A stretch of 22,504 bases of DNA from Gelidibacter sp039916245 (GCF_039916245.1 NZ_JBDSLS010000113.1:1-22504); one strand, 5' to 3'; positions 1-9,163 are shown, counted from the stretch's first letter. Numbers and translations: made by a program. Notes: generated by a model from the sequence alone, not told the origin.

Positions 1-1775
1 TAGAAATTCAACTACAAACATTGCCTAATCAGCCTGGAGTTTATCAGTATTTTGATGCTGATGATAAGATTTTATATGTAGGTAAAGCAAAAGATCTAAA
101 AAAACGCGTCAGCTCTTATTTTACTAAAAAACATGAGCATGGCAAAACCCGAGTTTTGGTCAGAAAGATCGTCACTATAAAGCATATTGTGGTTGAAACT
201 GAAACCGATGCCTTGCTTTTGGAAAACAATCTGATAAAAACCTATCAACCACGTTACAATATCTTATTAAAGGATGACAAATCTTATCCATGGATTTGTA
301 TCAAGAACGAAAGATTCCCAAAAGTGTTTTCTACACGTCGTGTCATTAAAGACGGATCTGAATATTTTGGACCTTATACGAGTATGAAAACGGTACACAC
401 GCTTTTAGATTTGATTCGTGGGTTGTATCCCATGCGTACCTGTTCATTGGATTTGTCGCCAGAGAAAATTAATGCGGGAAAATACAGAGTATGTTTGGAA
501 TACCATTTGGGAAATTGCAAAGGTCCATGCGAAGGCTTGCAAAGTGAGGACTCCTATGATTTGCAAGTGGAAGCCATTCGGGCGATTTTAAAAGGAAATT
601 TTAAAGCTTCCTTGCAACAATTTAGGGAGCAAATGAAAGTTCATGCGCAGGTTATGGAGTTTGAAGATGCACAACGCATCAAGGAGAAAATTGATATTCT
701 TGAGAATTATCAGGCAAAATCTACTGTAGTCAATCCGAAAATCAGCAATGTCGATGTGTTTTCAATCATTTCTGATGAAGGTTATGGTTATGTCAATTTT
801 TTGCAATTGTCTTACGGATCCATCATCCGCAGTCATACTTTGGAGATTAAAAAGAAATTGGATGAAACGGATGAAGAGCTGTTGTCTTTAGCGATTACGG
901 AAATTCGACAGCGCTTTCATTCTCTGTCCAAAGAGATTTATGTCCCTTTCCATTTAGAGATGGGCGAAAACATTAAAGTTACGGTGCCTAAGCTTGGCGA
1001 TAAAAAAAGCATTCTCGATCTGTCAGAACGCAATGCCAAATACTATCGTATGGAACGTTTCAAACAAGCAAAAATAGTGGATCCTGACCGGCATGCGAAT
1101 AGGATCATGGCACAAATGAAGGTCGATTTGCGACTCAGTGAAGAACCGCGCCATATTGAATGTTTTGATAACTCGAACATTCAAGGTACGAATCCTGTTG
1201 CTGCTTGTGTGGTATTTAAAAACGGAAAACCGAGTAAAAAGGATTACCGTCATTTTAATATCAAAACCGTTGAAGGGCCAGATGATTTCGCTTCCATGGA
1301 AGAAGTCGTCTACAGGCGCTATAAGCGGTTGTTGCAAGAAGAACAGCACTTGCCACAGCTCATTATTATTGATGGAGGCAAAGGTCAATTGTCTTCCGCT
1401 TTAAAAAGTTTGGAAGCTTTGAATTTAAGAGGGAAAATTGCCATTATCAGTATTGCTGAACGTTTGGAAGAATTATTTTATCCAGATGATCCAATTCCTT
1501 TATATTTAGATAAAAAAAGCGAAACTCTAAAAGTCATTCAGCAACTGCGTAACGAAGCGCACCGTTTTGGACTTGAGCACCACCGCAACCGACGCAGCAA
1601 GAGTGCCTTGACCACTGAGCTGGATTTAATACGGGGCATTGGCGAGCAATCCATTGTCGAGTTGATGACCAAATTTAAAACGGTCAAACGGATCAGTAAA
1701 GCAAGTTTTGAAGAGTTGGAACCGGTTATTGGCGCATCGCGGGCCAATAAGATTCTCGATTTTTATAAAAAATAA
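1..1775 (+). CDS. uvrC: UvrABC excinuclease subunit C, 5' end cut by the window edge
   Basis: UvrC makes both incisions around bulky DNA lesions in nucleotide excision repair, acting with UvrA and UvrB in the cytoplasm. Numbering from the TTG at position 21: a GIY-YIG nuclease domain (residues 6-85, with GVYQYF and YVGKAKDLKKRV), four cysteines C141, C158, C166 and C170 in the spacing known to hold an iron-sulfur cluster in UvrC, a UVR helical hairpin (about 196-232), the RNase H-like nuclease with the expected acidic/His triad D383, D451 and H514, and C-terminal helix-hairpin-helix repeats (about 530-584). The frame is open upstream of position 21 and positions 3-20 read EIQLQT, which matches the usual flavobacterial N-terminus before LPNxPGVYQYF. 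The TTG is therefore an internal Leu and the true start lies outside the window. The 3' end is intact. Confidence 0.97.
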   Translation, partial: EIQLQTLPNQPGVYQYFDADDKILYVGKAKDLKKRVSSYFTKKHEHGKTRVLVRKIVTIKHIVVETETDALLLENNLIKTYQPRYNILLKDDKSYPWICIKNERFPKVFSTRRVIKDGSEYFGPYTSMKTVHTLLDLIRGLYPMRTCSLDLSPEKINAGKYRVCLEYHLGNCKGPCEGLQSEDSYDLQVEAIRAILKGNFKASLQQFREQMKVHAQVMEFEDAQRIKEKIDILENYQAKSTVVNPKISNVDVFSIISDEGYGYVNFLQLSYGSIIRSHTLEIKKKLDETDEELLSLAITEIRQRFHSLSKEIYVPFHLEMGENIKVTVPKLGDKKSILDLSERNAKYYRMERFKQAKIVDPDRHANRIMAQMKVDLRLSEEPRHIECFDNSNIQGTNPVAACVVFKNGKPSKKDYRHFNIKTVEGPDDFASMEEVVYRRYKRLLQEEQHLPQLIIIDGGKGQLSSALKSLEALNLRGKIAIISIAERLEELFYPDDPIPLYLDKKSETLKVIQQLRNEAHRFGLEHHRNRRSKSALTTELDLIRGIGEQSIVELMTKFKTVKRISKASFEELEPVIGASRANKILDFYKK

Positions 1776-1839
1776 AATAGCACGAACATTAAATAGTTGA
1801 TCTAAGTCATCAAGGCTTGGAAGTTGAAAACACCACGAT

Positions 1840-4086
1840 TTGAAGAATAAAATCTACATCACGCTTCTTTTTTTATGCGCTTTCTCTATGATGAAAGGCC
1901 AGGATAGTATGTCCCAAAAACAGCCTAAAAATCCTAAAGTAGGTTTGGTGTTAAGCGGTGGTGGCGCGAAGGGTTTTGCGCATATTGGTGTTTTAAAAGT
2001 AATCGATAGCTTGGACATTAAGATCGACTATATTGCAGGCACCAGCATGGGCGCCATTATTGGATCGCTGTATGCTTCGGGATATTCTGGAAAGCAATTG
2101 GATTCTATTTTTAGGGCAGTTAATTTTGAGGATGTCATTAATGACAACTTGCCAAGATCGGCTAAAACCTTCTACGAACGTGACAATTCAGAAAAGTATG
2201 CAGTAACATTGCCCTTTAATAAGTTTAAGATTAATCTGCCTTCAGCATTGTCTCGAGGACAGAACGTGTTTAATTTACTATCCATATTAACGTTGCACGT
2301 TGCTGATATCACTGATTTTGATAAGTTGCCCATTCCTTTTTTTTGTGTGGCCACTGATGTGGAAACCGGTAAGGCTGTCATTCTGGATCATGGTGATTTG
2401 GCCCAAGCTGTGACTGCAAGTGGTGCTTTTCCATCTCTGTTTCAACCTGTGATTATTGATGATCGGGTCCTTATTGATGGTGGTGTTATCAACAATTATC
2501 CCATTGATGAACTCAAGGCAAAAGGTATGGATGTGATTATTGGGGTAGATGTCCAACATGGGCTAGCAAAACGAGAAGATTTAAATTCAGCTCCCTCTAT
2601 TTTACTTCAAATCAATAACTATCGGACCATTAGTGATATGGTCAAAAAAGTTGAAGAAACGGATATTTATATAAAGCCGGATATTAAGGATTATACGGTA
2701 GTATCGTTTAGTGAAGGCAAAAAAATAATTGAAAGTGGTGTTGTCGCAGCTCAAGAAAAGTTGGACGCTTTAAATCATCTTCCTAAATACAAAACAGCAC
2801 GATCGTCCAACTTAAATCCTCAGTCTAAGGATAGTATCTCTATAAATGAGATTGTAGTTCATGGCAATAAAAGGTATTCGCGTGCCTATATTCTAGGGAA
2901 GCTTAAACTGATTGAAAACGAAACCGTAAGCTATCATGATTTTAATAGAGGTGCTAATAATTTGATCGCCACCAATAATTTTACCACATTTTATTATGAG
3001 TTTCGAAAGACCAATACCCCGCATGTTTTTGATTTAGTGGCTACGGTGAGTGAAAGTGAAATCACGAGCTTTTTAAAACTTGGTTTGCATTATGATGATC
3101 TTTATAAAAGTGCAGCTTTGATAAACTTTACCAAAAAACGAGCACTTTTGGATGATGATGTTGCTTCTCTGGATTTGATTTTGGGCGACCAAGTGCGTTA
3201 TAACTTTGAGTATTATATAGACAAAGGGTTTTATTGGAGTATTGGTTTAAGGTCACGCTTTAACCAATTCAATAGAAATATTAATGCGCGCTTGTTTTTG
3301 GATGATTTTGAGCAATCTATAGAAGGTTTAAATAAAATTGACATCGAGCTTCAAGATCAGACCAACCAGTTTTATTTTCAAACCTTATTTAGAAAGGATT
3401 TTTCATTGAGTTTGGGTACCGAACATAAACGCTTGAATATTAAATCAGAAACAGTGCTTGCCAATGTACCCGATGAGAAACGTATTTTTGAGAATACCGA
3501 TTATTTAAGTGTTTTCGGTACCTTACGTTTGGACACCTATGATAGTAAATACTATCCGAAAAAAGGTGTTTATTTTAGTGGGGATTTTCATTTGTACTTG
3601 CATGCTTCTCGTTTTAATAAAGATTTCAAGGAGTTTTCCATAGCTAAAGCAGATATTGGCTATGCATTTGGAATAACTGATAAGTTATCAGTAGATATTT
3701 TTGCCCAAGGCGGATTTAAAATAGGCGATAACAGCACCCAAACGCTTGACTTTGCGCTTGGAGGTTATGGTAACAACTTTATAAATAATTTCATTTCGTT
3801 TTATGGGTATGATTATGTGGCCCTCACGGGCGATAGTTTTGTGAAAACCACTTTGAGTTTGGATTACGAATTATTTAAAAAACACCACATTACCGCAGCT
3901 GCCAATTTTGCTAATATTGGTTATGGGATGTTTGAAACCGGAAGTTGGTTCTCTGCACCTGATTATTCCGGATACGCTTTAGGTTACGGTCTCGAAACCT
4001 TTTTAGGCCCTCTTGAAGTGAAATACACGTATTCTCCCGAACGAAAAAAAAGTATTTGGTTTTTTAATTTAGGGTTCTGGTTTTAA
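1840..4086 (+). CDS. Patatin-like phospholipase fused to POTRA and BamA/TamA-type outer-membrane beta-barrel
   Basis: Predicted outer-membrane protein whose passenger is a patatin-type lipid acyl hydrolase. In order: a signal peptide (residues 1-20, ending MMKGQ), the patatin domain (about 32-240) with the oxyanion loop GGGAKG (40-45), nucleophile elbow GTSMG with Ser69, and the DGG motif with Asp213 completing the Ser-Asp dyad; a single POTRA-like domain (about 333-405, INEIVVHGNKRYSRAYILGKL); then a beta-barrel of about 340 residues ending in aromatic FNLGFWF, as barrel proteins do. The order resembles Pseudomonas PlpD (type Vd secretion). The start is a TTG; the next ATG (1888) would destroy the signal peptide, so TTG is preferred. 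It begins 64 bases after uvrC and may be read with it. The substrate is unknown. The catalytic residues are intact, so it is probably active. Confidence 0.9.
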   Translation: MKNKIYITLLFLCAFSMMKGQDSMSQKQPKNPKVGLVLSGGGAKGFAHIGVLKVIDSLDIKIDYIAGTSMGAIIGSLYASGYSGKQLDSIFRAVNFEDVINDNLPRSAKTFYERDNSEKYAVTLPFNKFKINLPSALSRGQNVFNLLSILTLHVADITDFDKLPIPFFCVATDVETGKAVILDHGDLAQAVTASGAFPSLFQPVIIDDRVLIDGGVINNYPIDELKAKGMDVIIGVDVQHGLAKREDLNSAPSILLQINNYRTISDMVKKVEETDIYIKPDIKDYTVVSFSEGKKIIESGVVAAQEKLDALNHLPKYKTARSSNLNPQSKDSISINEIVVHGNKRYSRAYILGKLKLIENETVSYHDFNRGANNLIATNNFTTFYYEFRKTNTPHVFDLVATVSESEITSFLKLGLHYDDLYKSAALINFTKKRALLDDDVASLDLILGDQVRYNFEYYIDKGFYWSIGLRSRFNQFNRNINARLFLDDFEQSIEGLNKIDIELQDQTNQFYFQTLFRKDFSLSLGTEHKRLNIKSETVLANVPDEKRIFENTDYLSVFGTLRLDTYDSKYYPKKGVYFSGDFHLYLHASRFNKDFKEFSIAKADIGYAFGITDKLSVDIFAQGGFKIGDNSTQTLDFALGGYGNNFINNFISFYGYDYVALTGDSFVKTTLSLDYELFKKHHITAAANFANIGYGMFETGSWFSAPDYSGYALGYGLETFLGPLEVKYTYSPERKKSIWFFNLGFWF

Positions 4087-4090
4087 AGCA

Positions 4091-4132
4091 TTCCTGCCTT
4101 TCGACTAAACTCAAGATAAAATTCGGCAGGAA
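4091..4132. repeat. Inverted-repeat element, copy 1 (TTCCTGCC ... GGCAGGAA)
   Basis: A perfect 8-base inverted repeat, TTCCTGCC (4091-4098) and GGCAGGAA (4125-4132), encloses a 26-base spacer containing TTTCGAC and CTCAA. It starts 4 bases after the patatin stop codon. A related copy with the same arms and TTTCGAC core lies at 16601-16642, after tsf. There is no T-run after the hairpin, so it is not a typical intrinsic terminator, though it could act as an mRNA 3' end hairpin. Confidence 0.6.
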
Positions 4133-4807
4133 ACCTTAAGGTTCAGCGTAACTAATCTCGTGATTAAAAGAATATACTTGTAAGTTATTACACGGAGTTG
4201 CACAGAGCTTTCACTGAGTTAATCAGAAAAATAATGATCTTGATGAGTTTCAACTCAAAAGTTCTCAACATAACAACATTTGTCCGTCCGAAGCTTTGGC
4301 GTAGAGGAAACATCTTAGCGCCTTTGCGACTCTGCGAGAATAAAATATGAACTATTTTGAATTTGATTGAACGCTGATGACGCTGATTTCAACAGATTAT
4401 CACTAATTTTTTTCAACACAGATTTCACAGATTATCACGGATTCTTTTAGCTTATTTCACAGAGTTGCACAGAGGAATAATGACATTGAAAAAGCCTCAA
4501 CTTAGCACCTCACAACTTTACAACGAGCAACAGTTCTGTCAAAATATTTTCCCTATATTTGTTTCATGACCACACATTTCTGGATCGATTTACTTTCCCA
4601 TCTTAAATTCCTTATCAAAAGGAATCCAGAATAAATATGTCTTTTTGTGTCGTTCTCAATGAAACGAGAATAGTATTTATTTCCGTACCTTTATAATGAT
4701 AGTTTTTAACGCAAAATGATGATTTTTGGTCAATAATATACTCATAACTCAGCTTGGCCGTCCGCAGCATTTGCGAAGGCGGGAACTCTGAACTCATAAC
4801 TTGAAAT
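4133..4807. repeat. Geneless stretch packed with several short dispersed-repeat families
   Basis: No convincing gene is present. Visible pieces: a CACAGAGTTGCACAGAG-type segment twice (4191-4220, diverged, and 4458-4475); a CGCCTTTGCGACTCTGCGAG segment (4317-4338); two neighbouring copies of a segment built on ATTTCA(A)CAGATTATCAC (4385-4404 and 4421-4439); and two copies of CCGTCCG(A/C)AGC followed by a short TTTG(C/G)CG-like part (4284-4310 and 4758-4786). CTCATAACT occurs at 4741-4749 and 4793-4801. Such segments recur between genes in many flavobacterial genomes (from memory). A weak hairpin TTCTC/GAGAA sits at 4653-4670. A 22-codon reading frame (4566-4634) follows a promoter-like box but has no recognisable product. 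Confidence 0.6.
4554..4561 (+). promoter_or_regulatory. Possible -7 promoter box TATATTTG upstream of hmgA
   Basis: The sequence TATATTTG matches the Bacteroidota housekeeping -7 consensus TAnnTTTG perfectly. A clear -33 TTTG is not seen at the usual distance. Transcription would start close to the ATG at 4566, giving a nearly leaderless 22-codon frame and a leader of about 240 bases before hmgA. This is the best promoter candidate for hmgA. Confidence 0.35.
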
Positions 4808-5962
4808 ATGCCATTTTATCATAAACTCGGGAAGATCCCTCCTAAAAGACATACCCAATTCCGTAAACCGGACGGCAGCTTATATGCTGAACAATTGTTC
4901 GGGACCGTAGGTTTTGATGGGATGTACACCAATTCGTATCACGAACAGCGTCCAACGCAAGTCAAAGAAATTAGGAAGCAATATAATGTTGCGCCAAAAA
5001 TTGCCAAGGCAAACCACATTCAATCCTATCGCTTCCGCGGATTTGAGGTCAAGCCAGAAAATGATTATCTCGAAAGCCGAAAAACAGTGCTTACCAATAG
5101 TGATTGCAGCATCATTTTGGCCGCTCCCAAACAGTCCACCAAAGATTATTTCTATAAAAACACCGATGCTGACGAATTGATTTTCGTCCATAAAGGCACG
5201 GGTAAATTAAGAACGCATCTCGGCAATCTCGATTTTAAATATGGCGATTATCTGTTGGTGCCAAGAGGCATCATTTATAAAATGGATTTTGATACGGAAG
5301 ACAACCGATTGTTCATCGTCGAGTCCCGCCGACCAATTTACACCCCAAAACGATACCGAAACTGGTTTGGACAATTGTTGGAGCATTCGCCATTTTGCGA
5401 ACGTGATATCCGTCGACCAGAAGAATTGGAGACCTATAATGAATTTGGAGATTTCCTGATTAAAGTAAAAAAACAGGACGATATTTTTGACATGGTCTAT
5501 GCCTCGCATCCTTTTGATGTGGTAGGCTATGATGGGTACAATTATCCATATGCTTTTTCCATTCACGATTTTGAACCGATCACAGGACGCATTCATCAAC
5601 CGCCACCGGTCCATCAAACTTTTGAAACCGATGCATTTGTGGTATGCAGTTTTGTGCCGCGTTTGTATGATTACCATCCGTTGAGCATTCCTGCACCTTA
5701 CAATCACAGTAATATTGATAGTGATGAGGTGCTCTATTATGTGGATGGCGATTTTATGAGCCGAAATGATGTTGCGGTAGGTCATATTTCATTACATCCA
5801 GCCGGAATTCCACATGGACCGCACCCAGGAGCAACGGAGCGAAGCATCGGAAAAACAAAAACCGATGAATTGGCCGTAATGGTGGACACTTTTAAACCAT
5901 TAAAAATTACAGAAGAGGCGTTAAAGATTGCCGATGAGGATTATTTCAGGTCATGGCTTTAA
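4808..5962 (+). CDS. hmgA: Homogentisate 1,2-dioxygenase
   Basis: Cytoplasmic non-haem Fe(II) enzyme that opens the homogentisate ring to 4-maleylacetoacetate in tyrosine and phenylalanine catabolism. The protein is a 384-residue bicupin. The C-terminal half carries VHQTFETDAFVVCSFVPR (268-285), then YNHSNIDSDEV with probable iron ligands H300 and E307, and IPHGPH with H336, followed by PGATE. These correspond to the His-Glu-His set of the family. It is shorter than the roughly 430-445 residues of mammalian and pseudomonad enzymes, and the His-to-Glu spacing is one residue longer than in the human enzyme, as expected of a divergent short bacterial branch. The product of hppD, 159 bases downstream on the same strand, is its substrate, which strongly supports the assignment. 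An ATG at 4808 is the natural start. Confidence 0.93.
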   Translation: MPFYHKLGKIPPKRHTQFRKPDGSLYAEQLFGTVGFDGMYTNSYHEQRPTQVKEIRKQYNVAPKIAKANHIQSYRFRGFEVKPENDYLESRKTVLTNSDCSIILAAPKQSTKDYFYKNTDADELIFVHKGTGKLRTHLGNLDFKYGDYLLVPRGIIYKMDFDTEDNRLFIVESRRPIYTPKRYRNWFGQLLEHSPFCERDIRRPEELETYNEFGDFLIKVKKQDDIFDMVYASHPFDVVGYDGYNYPYAFSIHDFEPITGRIHQPPPVHQTFETDAFVVCSFVPRLYDYHPLSIPAPYNHSNIDSDEVLYYVDGDFMSRNDVAVGHISLHPAGIPHGPHPGATERSIGKTKTDELAVMVDTFKPLKITEEALKIADEDYFRSWL

Positions 5963-5985
5963 AAAAAGATTATAGAGCATAGACT

Positions 5986-6097
5986 ATAGAAAATAGAGAA
6001 GTACGGAACATCGAAATAATAACAGGAAAATATAAATTAAAAAGATCTAATAGAATATAACATGGACCATCTTAAAAGTCTATTCTCTATATTCTAT
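5986..6097. repeat. AT-rich inverted repeat in the hmgA-hppD gap
   Basis: Left arm ATAGAAAATAGAGAA (5986-6000) and right arm TTCTCTATATTCTAT (6083-6097) pair at 14 of 15 positions across an 82-base spacer. The gap of 159 bases otherwise holds nothing recognisable. The arms are low-complexity, so a chance or slippage origin is possible. It may also be a degenerate dispersed element. Confidence 0.4.
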
Positions 6098-6121
6098 TTT
6101 CTTTCATCTAAAATTTAAAAA

Positions 6122-7282
6122 ATGAGTAAACCTATAACCTCCGACGATTACGGACTAGAAAAAATATTTGAAGGCGCTGAAGATTTTTTGCCGCTTCTTG
6201 GAACAGATTACGTAGAGTTTTACGTCGGTAACGCCAAGCAAGCCGCTCATTTTTATAAAACCGCTTTCGGATTTCAGTCTTATGCCTATAAAGGTTTGGA
6301 GACCGGATCAAGAGATGCCGTCAGCTATGTGCTCAAGCAGGATAAAATCCGATTGGTATTAACTTCGCCTCTAAACAGTAAATCGCTCATTAATGACCAT
6401 ATGGTCAAACACGGCGATGGCGTTAAGGTTATTGCGCTTTGGGTGGACGATGCTCGAAAATCCTACGAAGAAACCATCAAGCGTGGTGCCAAATCCTATA
6501 TGGAGCCAAAAGTGGAGACCGATGATCAGGGCGAAGTGATCCGAGCCGGAATTTATACCTATGGCGAAACCGTTCACATGTTTGTAGAACGCAAAAACTA
6601 TAATGGCACATTTCTGCCAGGATTTAAAGTTTGGAAATCCGATTATAACCCGGAGCCTACAGGATTGAAATTCATTGATCATATGGTTGGCAATGTGGGA
6701 TGGCATGAAATGAATATTTGGGTCAAATGGTATGAAGACGTCATGGGCTTTGTCAACTTTTTATCTTTTGATGATAAGCAAATCCATACTGAATACTCGG
6801 CGTTAATGAGTAAGGTGATGTGCAATGGCAACGGTCGCATCAAATTCCCGATCAATGAACCTGCCGAAGGGAAAAAGCGTTCGCAAATTGAAGAGTATCT
6901 TGATTTTTATGAGGGGCCTGGCGTGCAGCATATTGCCGTCGCAACTGACGATATCATCACGACGGTTACACAATTAAAATCGAGAGGTGTAGAATTCTTA
7001 TCGACACCTCCGGAAGAATATTATAAGGCCGTTCCTGGACGTTTGGAAACTTATAGTCATAAATTACGAGAAGATATCGAAAAACTAAGAAGTCTCGGTA
7101 TTATGATTGATGCCGATGAGGAAGGTTACCTATTGCAAATCTTTACAAAACCTGTAGAGGATCGACCGACTTTGTTCTTCGAAATCATCCAACGTATGGG
7201 TGCCAAAGGTTTCGGGGCAGGAAACTTTAAAGCGCTATTCGAATCTATTGAAAGAGAACAGGAGCTGAGAGGTACTTTATAA
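6122..7282 (+). CDS. hppD: 4-hydroxyphenylpyruvate dioxygenase
   Basis: Fe(II) enzyme that converts 4-hydroxyphenylpyruvate and O2 to homogentisate and CO2, the step before hmgA in tyrosine breakdown; homogentisate can also feed pigment formation. The 386-residue protein has two vicinal-oxygen-chelate modules (about 25-160 and 180-360). The expected two-His-one-Glu iron site is visible: H187 in KFIDHMVGNV, H270 in GVQHIAVATDDI and E354 in LFFEIIQRMG. The C-terminal GFGAGNFKALFESIEREQ is the family's closing helix. Length is in the normal range for bacterial and animal enzymes. It starts at the ATG at 6122 in an A-rich context and is followed by an intrinsic terminator, so hmgA-hppD probably forms a two-gene catabolic unit. 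Confidence 0.97.
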   Translation: MSKPITSDDYGLEKIFEGAEDFLPLLGTDYVEFYVGNAKQAAHFYKTAFGFQSYAYKGLETGSRDAVSYVLKQDKIRLVLTSPLNSKSLINDHMVKHGDGVKVIALWVDDARKSYEETIKRGAKSYMEPKVETDDQGEVIRAGIYTYGETVHMFVERKNYNGTFLPGFKVWKSDYNPEPTGLKFIDHMVGNVGWHEMNIWVKWYEDVMGFVNFLSFDDKQIHTEYSALMSKVMCNGNGRIKFPINEPAEGKKRSQIEEYLDFYEGPGVQHIAVATDDIITTVTQLKSRGVEFLSTPPEEYYKAVPGRLETYSHKLREDIEKLRSLGIMIDADEEGYLLQIFTKPVEDRPTLFFEIIQRMGAKGFGAGNFKALFESIEREQELRGTL

Positions 7283-7310
7283 CCTGAACCCTAACAAATA
7301 TTTAACTTTT

Positions 7311-7343
7311 AAAACTCCGCATTAATTTGATGGAGTTTTTTTG
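7311..7343 (+). terminator. Intrinsic terminator after hppD
   Basis: AAAACTCC (7311-7318) pairs with GGAGTTTT (7332-7339) around a 13-base loop, followed by a T-run. It lies 28 bases after the hppD stop and separates the tyrosine pair from the next gene run. Confidence 0.75.
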
Positions 7344-7432
7344 TTTTAATACTTTTGGAACACTAATTGCAAATCTTGGGGATATATACGAAAACTGAGT
7401 ATAAGTAGTTATACTTGCAATTATTTAACTTT

Positions 7433-8209
7433 ATGAAAAAAATAAAATTAATCATAGCGCTATTCTTCGTTGTCCTCAGCGTTTCTGCCCAAAATAAGCA
7501 CGCTTTTCAAGAAGGCGAGTGGTTTAAGTTTAAAATGAGTTACAGCGGGTTTCTGAAAGCCGGAAATGCGACCTTAGAAGTGAAAAGCCATAAATTAAAC
7601 GGAAAGGAGGTCTTTCATGTGGTCGGAAAGGGTTGGACCACAGGTGCTATCAAGTGGTTTTTTAAGGTCAAGGACCGTTATGAAAGTTATTTTGATAAAT
7701 CCACAGGGATGCCATACAAATTTATCAGACAGATTGATGAGGGCGGCCATACCAAGGATATTGAAATAGAATTTGATCACGCTAACTCAAAAGCGCTGGT
7801 CAATAACAAGAAATTGAAAACAAAGGAGACCTATACTATTGCAGAGAATGTACAGGATATGGTTTCGGCGTTTTATTATTTGAGAAACAATTATAAAACT
7901 GAAACCATAAAGGAAGGGGATGAAGTAAGTCTGAATATGTTTTTTGATGAGGAGAATTTTAATTTTAAACTCAAATTCTTAGGAAGAGAAGATCTAAAAA
8001 CCGAATTTGGCGTCATAAAAACCCTTAAGTTTAGACCGTATGTCATGGCTGGCCGTGTGTTTAAGGAGCAAGAAAGTTTGACCTTGTGGGTCAGCGCTGA
8101 CGACAATAAAATTCCGTTGCGTATTCAGGCCGATTTAAGGGTGGGTTCATTAAGGGCAGATTTAGAGGCCTTTAAAGGTTTGAGGCATTCATTTCAGTTA
8201 CAATTTTAG
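7433..8209 (+). CDS. Exported DUF3108-type protein of unknown function
   Basis: A 258-residue protein with a clear signal peptide (MKKIKLIIALFFVVLSVSAQ, residues 1-20) and a mature part rich in beta-strands, so it is predicted to be periplasmic or envelope-associated. The pattern F(K)EGEWFKFKMSYSGFLKAGNATLEV at the start of the mature chain and the later FDEENFNFKLKFLGRE and MVSAFYYLRNN fit the DUF3108 family, whose role is unknown. An in-frame TTG at 7415 would add six residues before the signal peptide, so the ATG at 7433 is chosen. The stop lies 5 bases before the tryptophan dioxygenase ATG, so the genes are probably co-transcribed, yet no metabolic link is evident. Confidence is high that the gene is real, moderate for the family. 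Confidence 0.8.
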   Translation: MKKIKLIIALFFVVLSVSAQNKHAFQEGEWFKFKMSYSGFLKAGNATLEVKSHKLNGKEVFHVVGKGWTTGAIKWFFKVKDRYESYFDKSTGMPYKFIRQIDEGGHTKDIEIEFDHANSKALVNNKKLKTKETYTIAENVQDMVSAFYYLRNNYKTETIKEGDEVSLNMFFDEENFNFKLKFLGREDLKTEFGVIKTLKFRPYVMAGRVFKEQESLTLWVSADDNKIPLRIQADLRVGSLRADLEAFKGLRHSFQLQF

Positions 8210-8214
8210 AACTT

Positions 8215-9147
8215 ATGTCCAATAAAGAAGATTTCGATCCTGTATTAAAGGAACTTCAGCAAAAATATGCTGCAATACATCAGGATACCCAAACGCATTT
8301 AAAAGGCTTGCTCTACAGTAAACCTTTGACCTATTGGGACTATATACAGACGGATGTCTTATTGAGTTTACAGGTGCAACGCACGACACTGCCTGACGAA
8401 ATGGTATTTATTGGATATCATCAAATCAATGAATTGTTGTTTAAGATGATTCTTTGGGAGATAGAGCAAGTTTCAAAAAGTAAGGCGTTGACTACCGAAT
8501 TTTTTGCATCTAAATTGATGCGGGTCAGCAGGTATTTTGATATGCTAACCACCTCATTCAATATCATGAGAGAAGGTATGGACGTGGAGCAATATATGAA
8601 GTTCAGAAACTCCTTAACACCTGCAAGTGGCTTCCAAAGTGCGCAATACCGATTGATTGAATTTGCGTCAACTGAATTAATTAATTTAATTGATTACCGT
8701 TTTCGTAAGGATATCGATCGCAATACGCCTTATACACATGCGTTCGAACATTTGTATTGGCAAGCGGCTGGGAAAGATTACCAGACTGGTAATAAATCGA
8801 CAACCTTGATTAATTTTGAAAATCGCTATAAAGATGAGTTTTTAAGATTCATGGAGTCTCATAATACCAAAAATTTATGGACGCGATTCAAAGAGTTGCC
8901 AAAAGCGGATCAGGAGAATGAAGAATTAGTAAAAGCCATGAGGCACTATGATTATACCGTAAATATTACTTGGGTGTTTGCGCACTATAATGCTGCAAAA
9001 CACTATATAGAAGGTGGTTCGGGAGGTGGAGAAGGTACTGGAGGCAGCGATTGGAAAAAATACATGCATCCAAAATACCAAAGACGTATATTTTTTCCTC
9101 AACTTTGGACGGAAAGTGAATTGGAGAATTGGGGAATGGAATTATAA
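8215..9147 (+). CDS. kynA: Tryptophan 2,3-dioxygenase
   Basis: Haem enzyme that cleaves the indole ring of L-tryptophan to N-formylkynurenine, the first step of the kynurenine pathway. Visible family features in the 310-residue protein: MVFIGYHQINELLFKMIL with active-site H69, the substrate-contact KFRNSLTPASGFQSAQYR (129-146, R131 for the substrate carboxylate), and AMRHYDYTV with H244 at the position of the axial haem ligand of the Xanthomonas enzyme. A glycine-rich segment GGSGGGEGTGGS (267-278) occupies the place of the family's GTGGSSG loop. The family is mainly alpha-helical and tetrameric. It sits between the DUF3108 gene (5 bases) and the M23 peptidase gene (16 bases). No kynurenine formamidase or kynureninase gene is in the window. 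The sequence is a divergent bacterial branch, but the key residues are kept. Confidence 0.93.
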   Translation: MSNKEDFDPVLKELQQKYAAIHQDTQTHLKGLLYSKPLTYWDYIQTDVLLSLQVQRTTLPDEMVFIGYHQINELLFKMILWEIEQVSKSKALTTEFFASKLMRVSRYFDMLTTSFNIMREGMDVEQYMKFRNSLTPASGFQSAQYRLIEFASTELINLIDYRFRKDIDRNTPYTHAFEHLYWQAAGKDYQTGNKSTTLINFENRYKDEFLRFMESHNTKNLWTRFKELPKADQENEELVKAMRHYDYTVNITWVFAHYNAAKHYIEGGSGGGEGTGGSDWKKYMHPKYQRRIFFPQLWTESELENWGMEL

Positions 9148-9163
9148 AATTTGAAGTAGTTAA

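Noticed and set aside
1..23. TTG at 21 as the start of uvrC
   Set aside because: The frame is open to the window edge and the upstream residues match the usual N-terminus of the family.
4566..4634. 22-codon gene after the TATATTTG box
   Set aside because: It has a suitable promoter box, but the product is too short to recognise and lies in a repeat-rich gap.
4615..4797. 60-codon minus-strand frame before hmgA
   Set aside because: It runs through dispersed-repeat sequence and has no recognisable protein features.
7415..7432. TTG at 7415 as the start of the DUF3108 gene
   Set aside because: It would add six residues before a well-formed signal peptide starting at the ATG at 7433.
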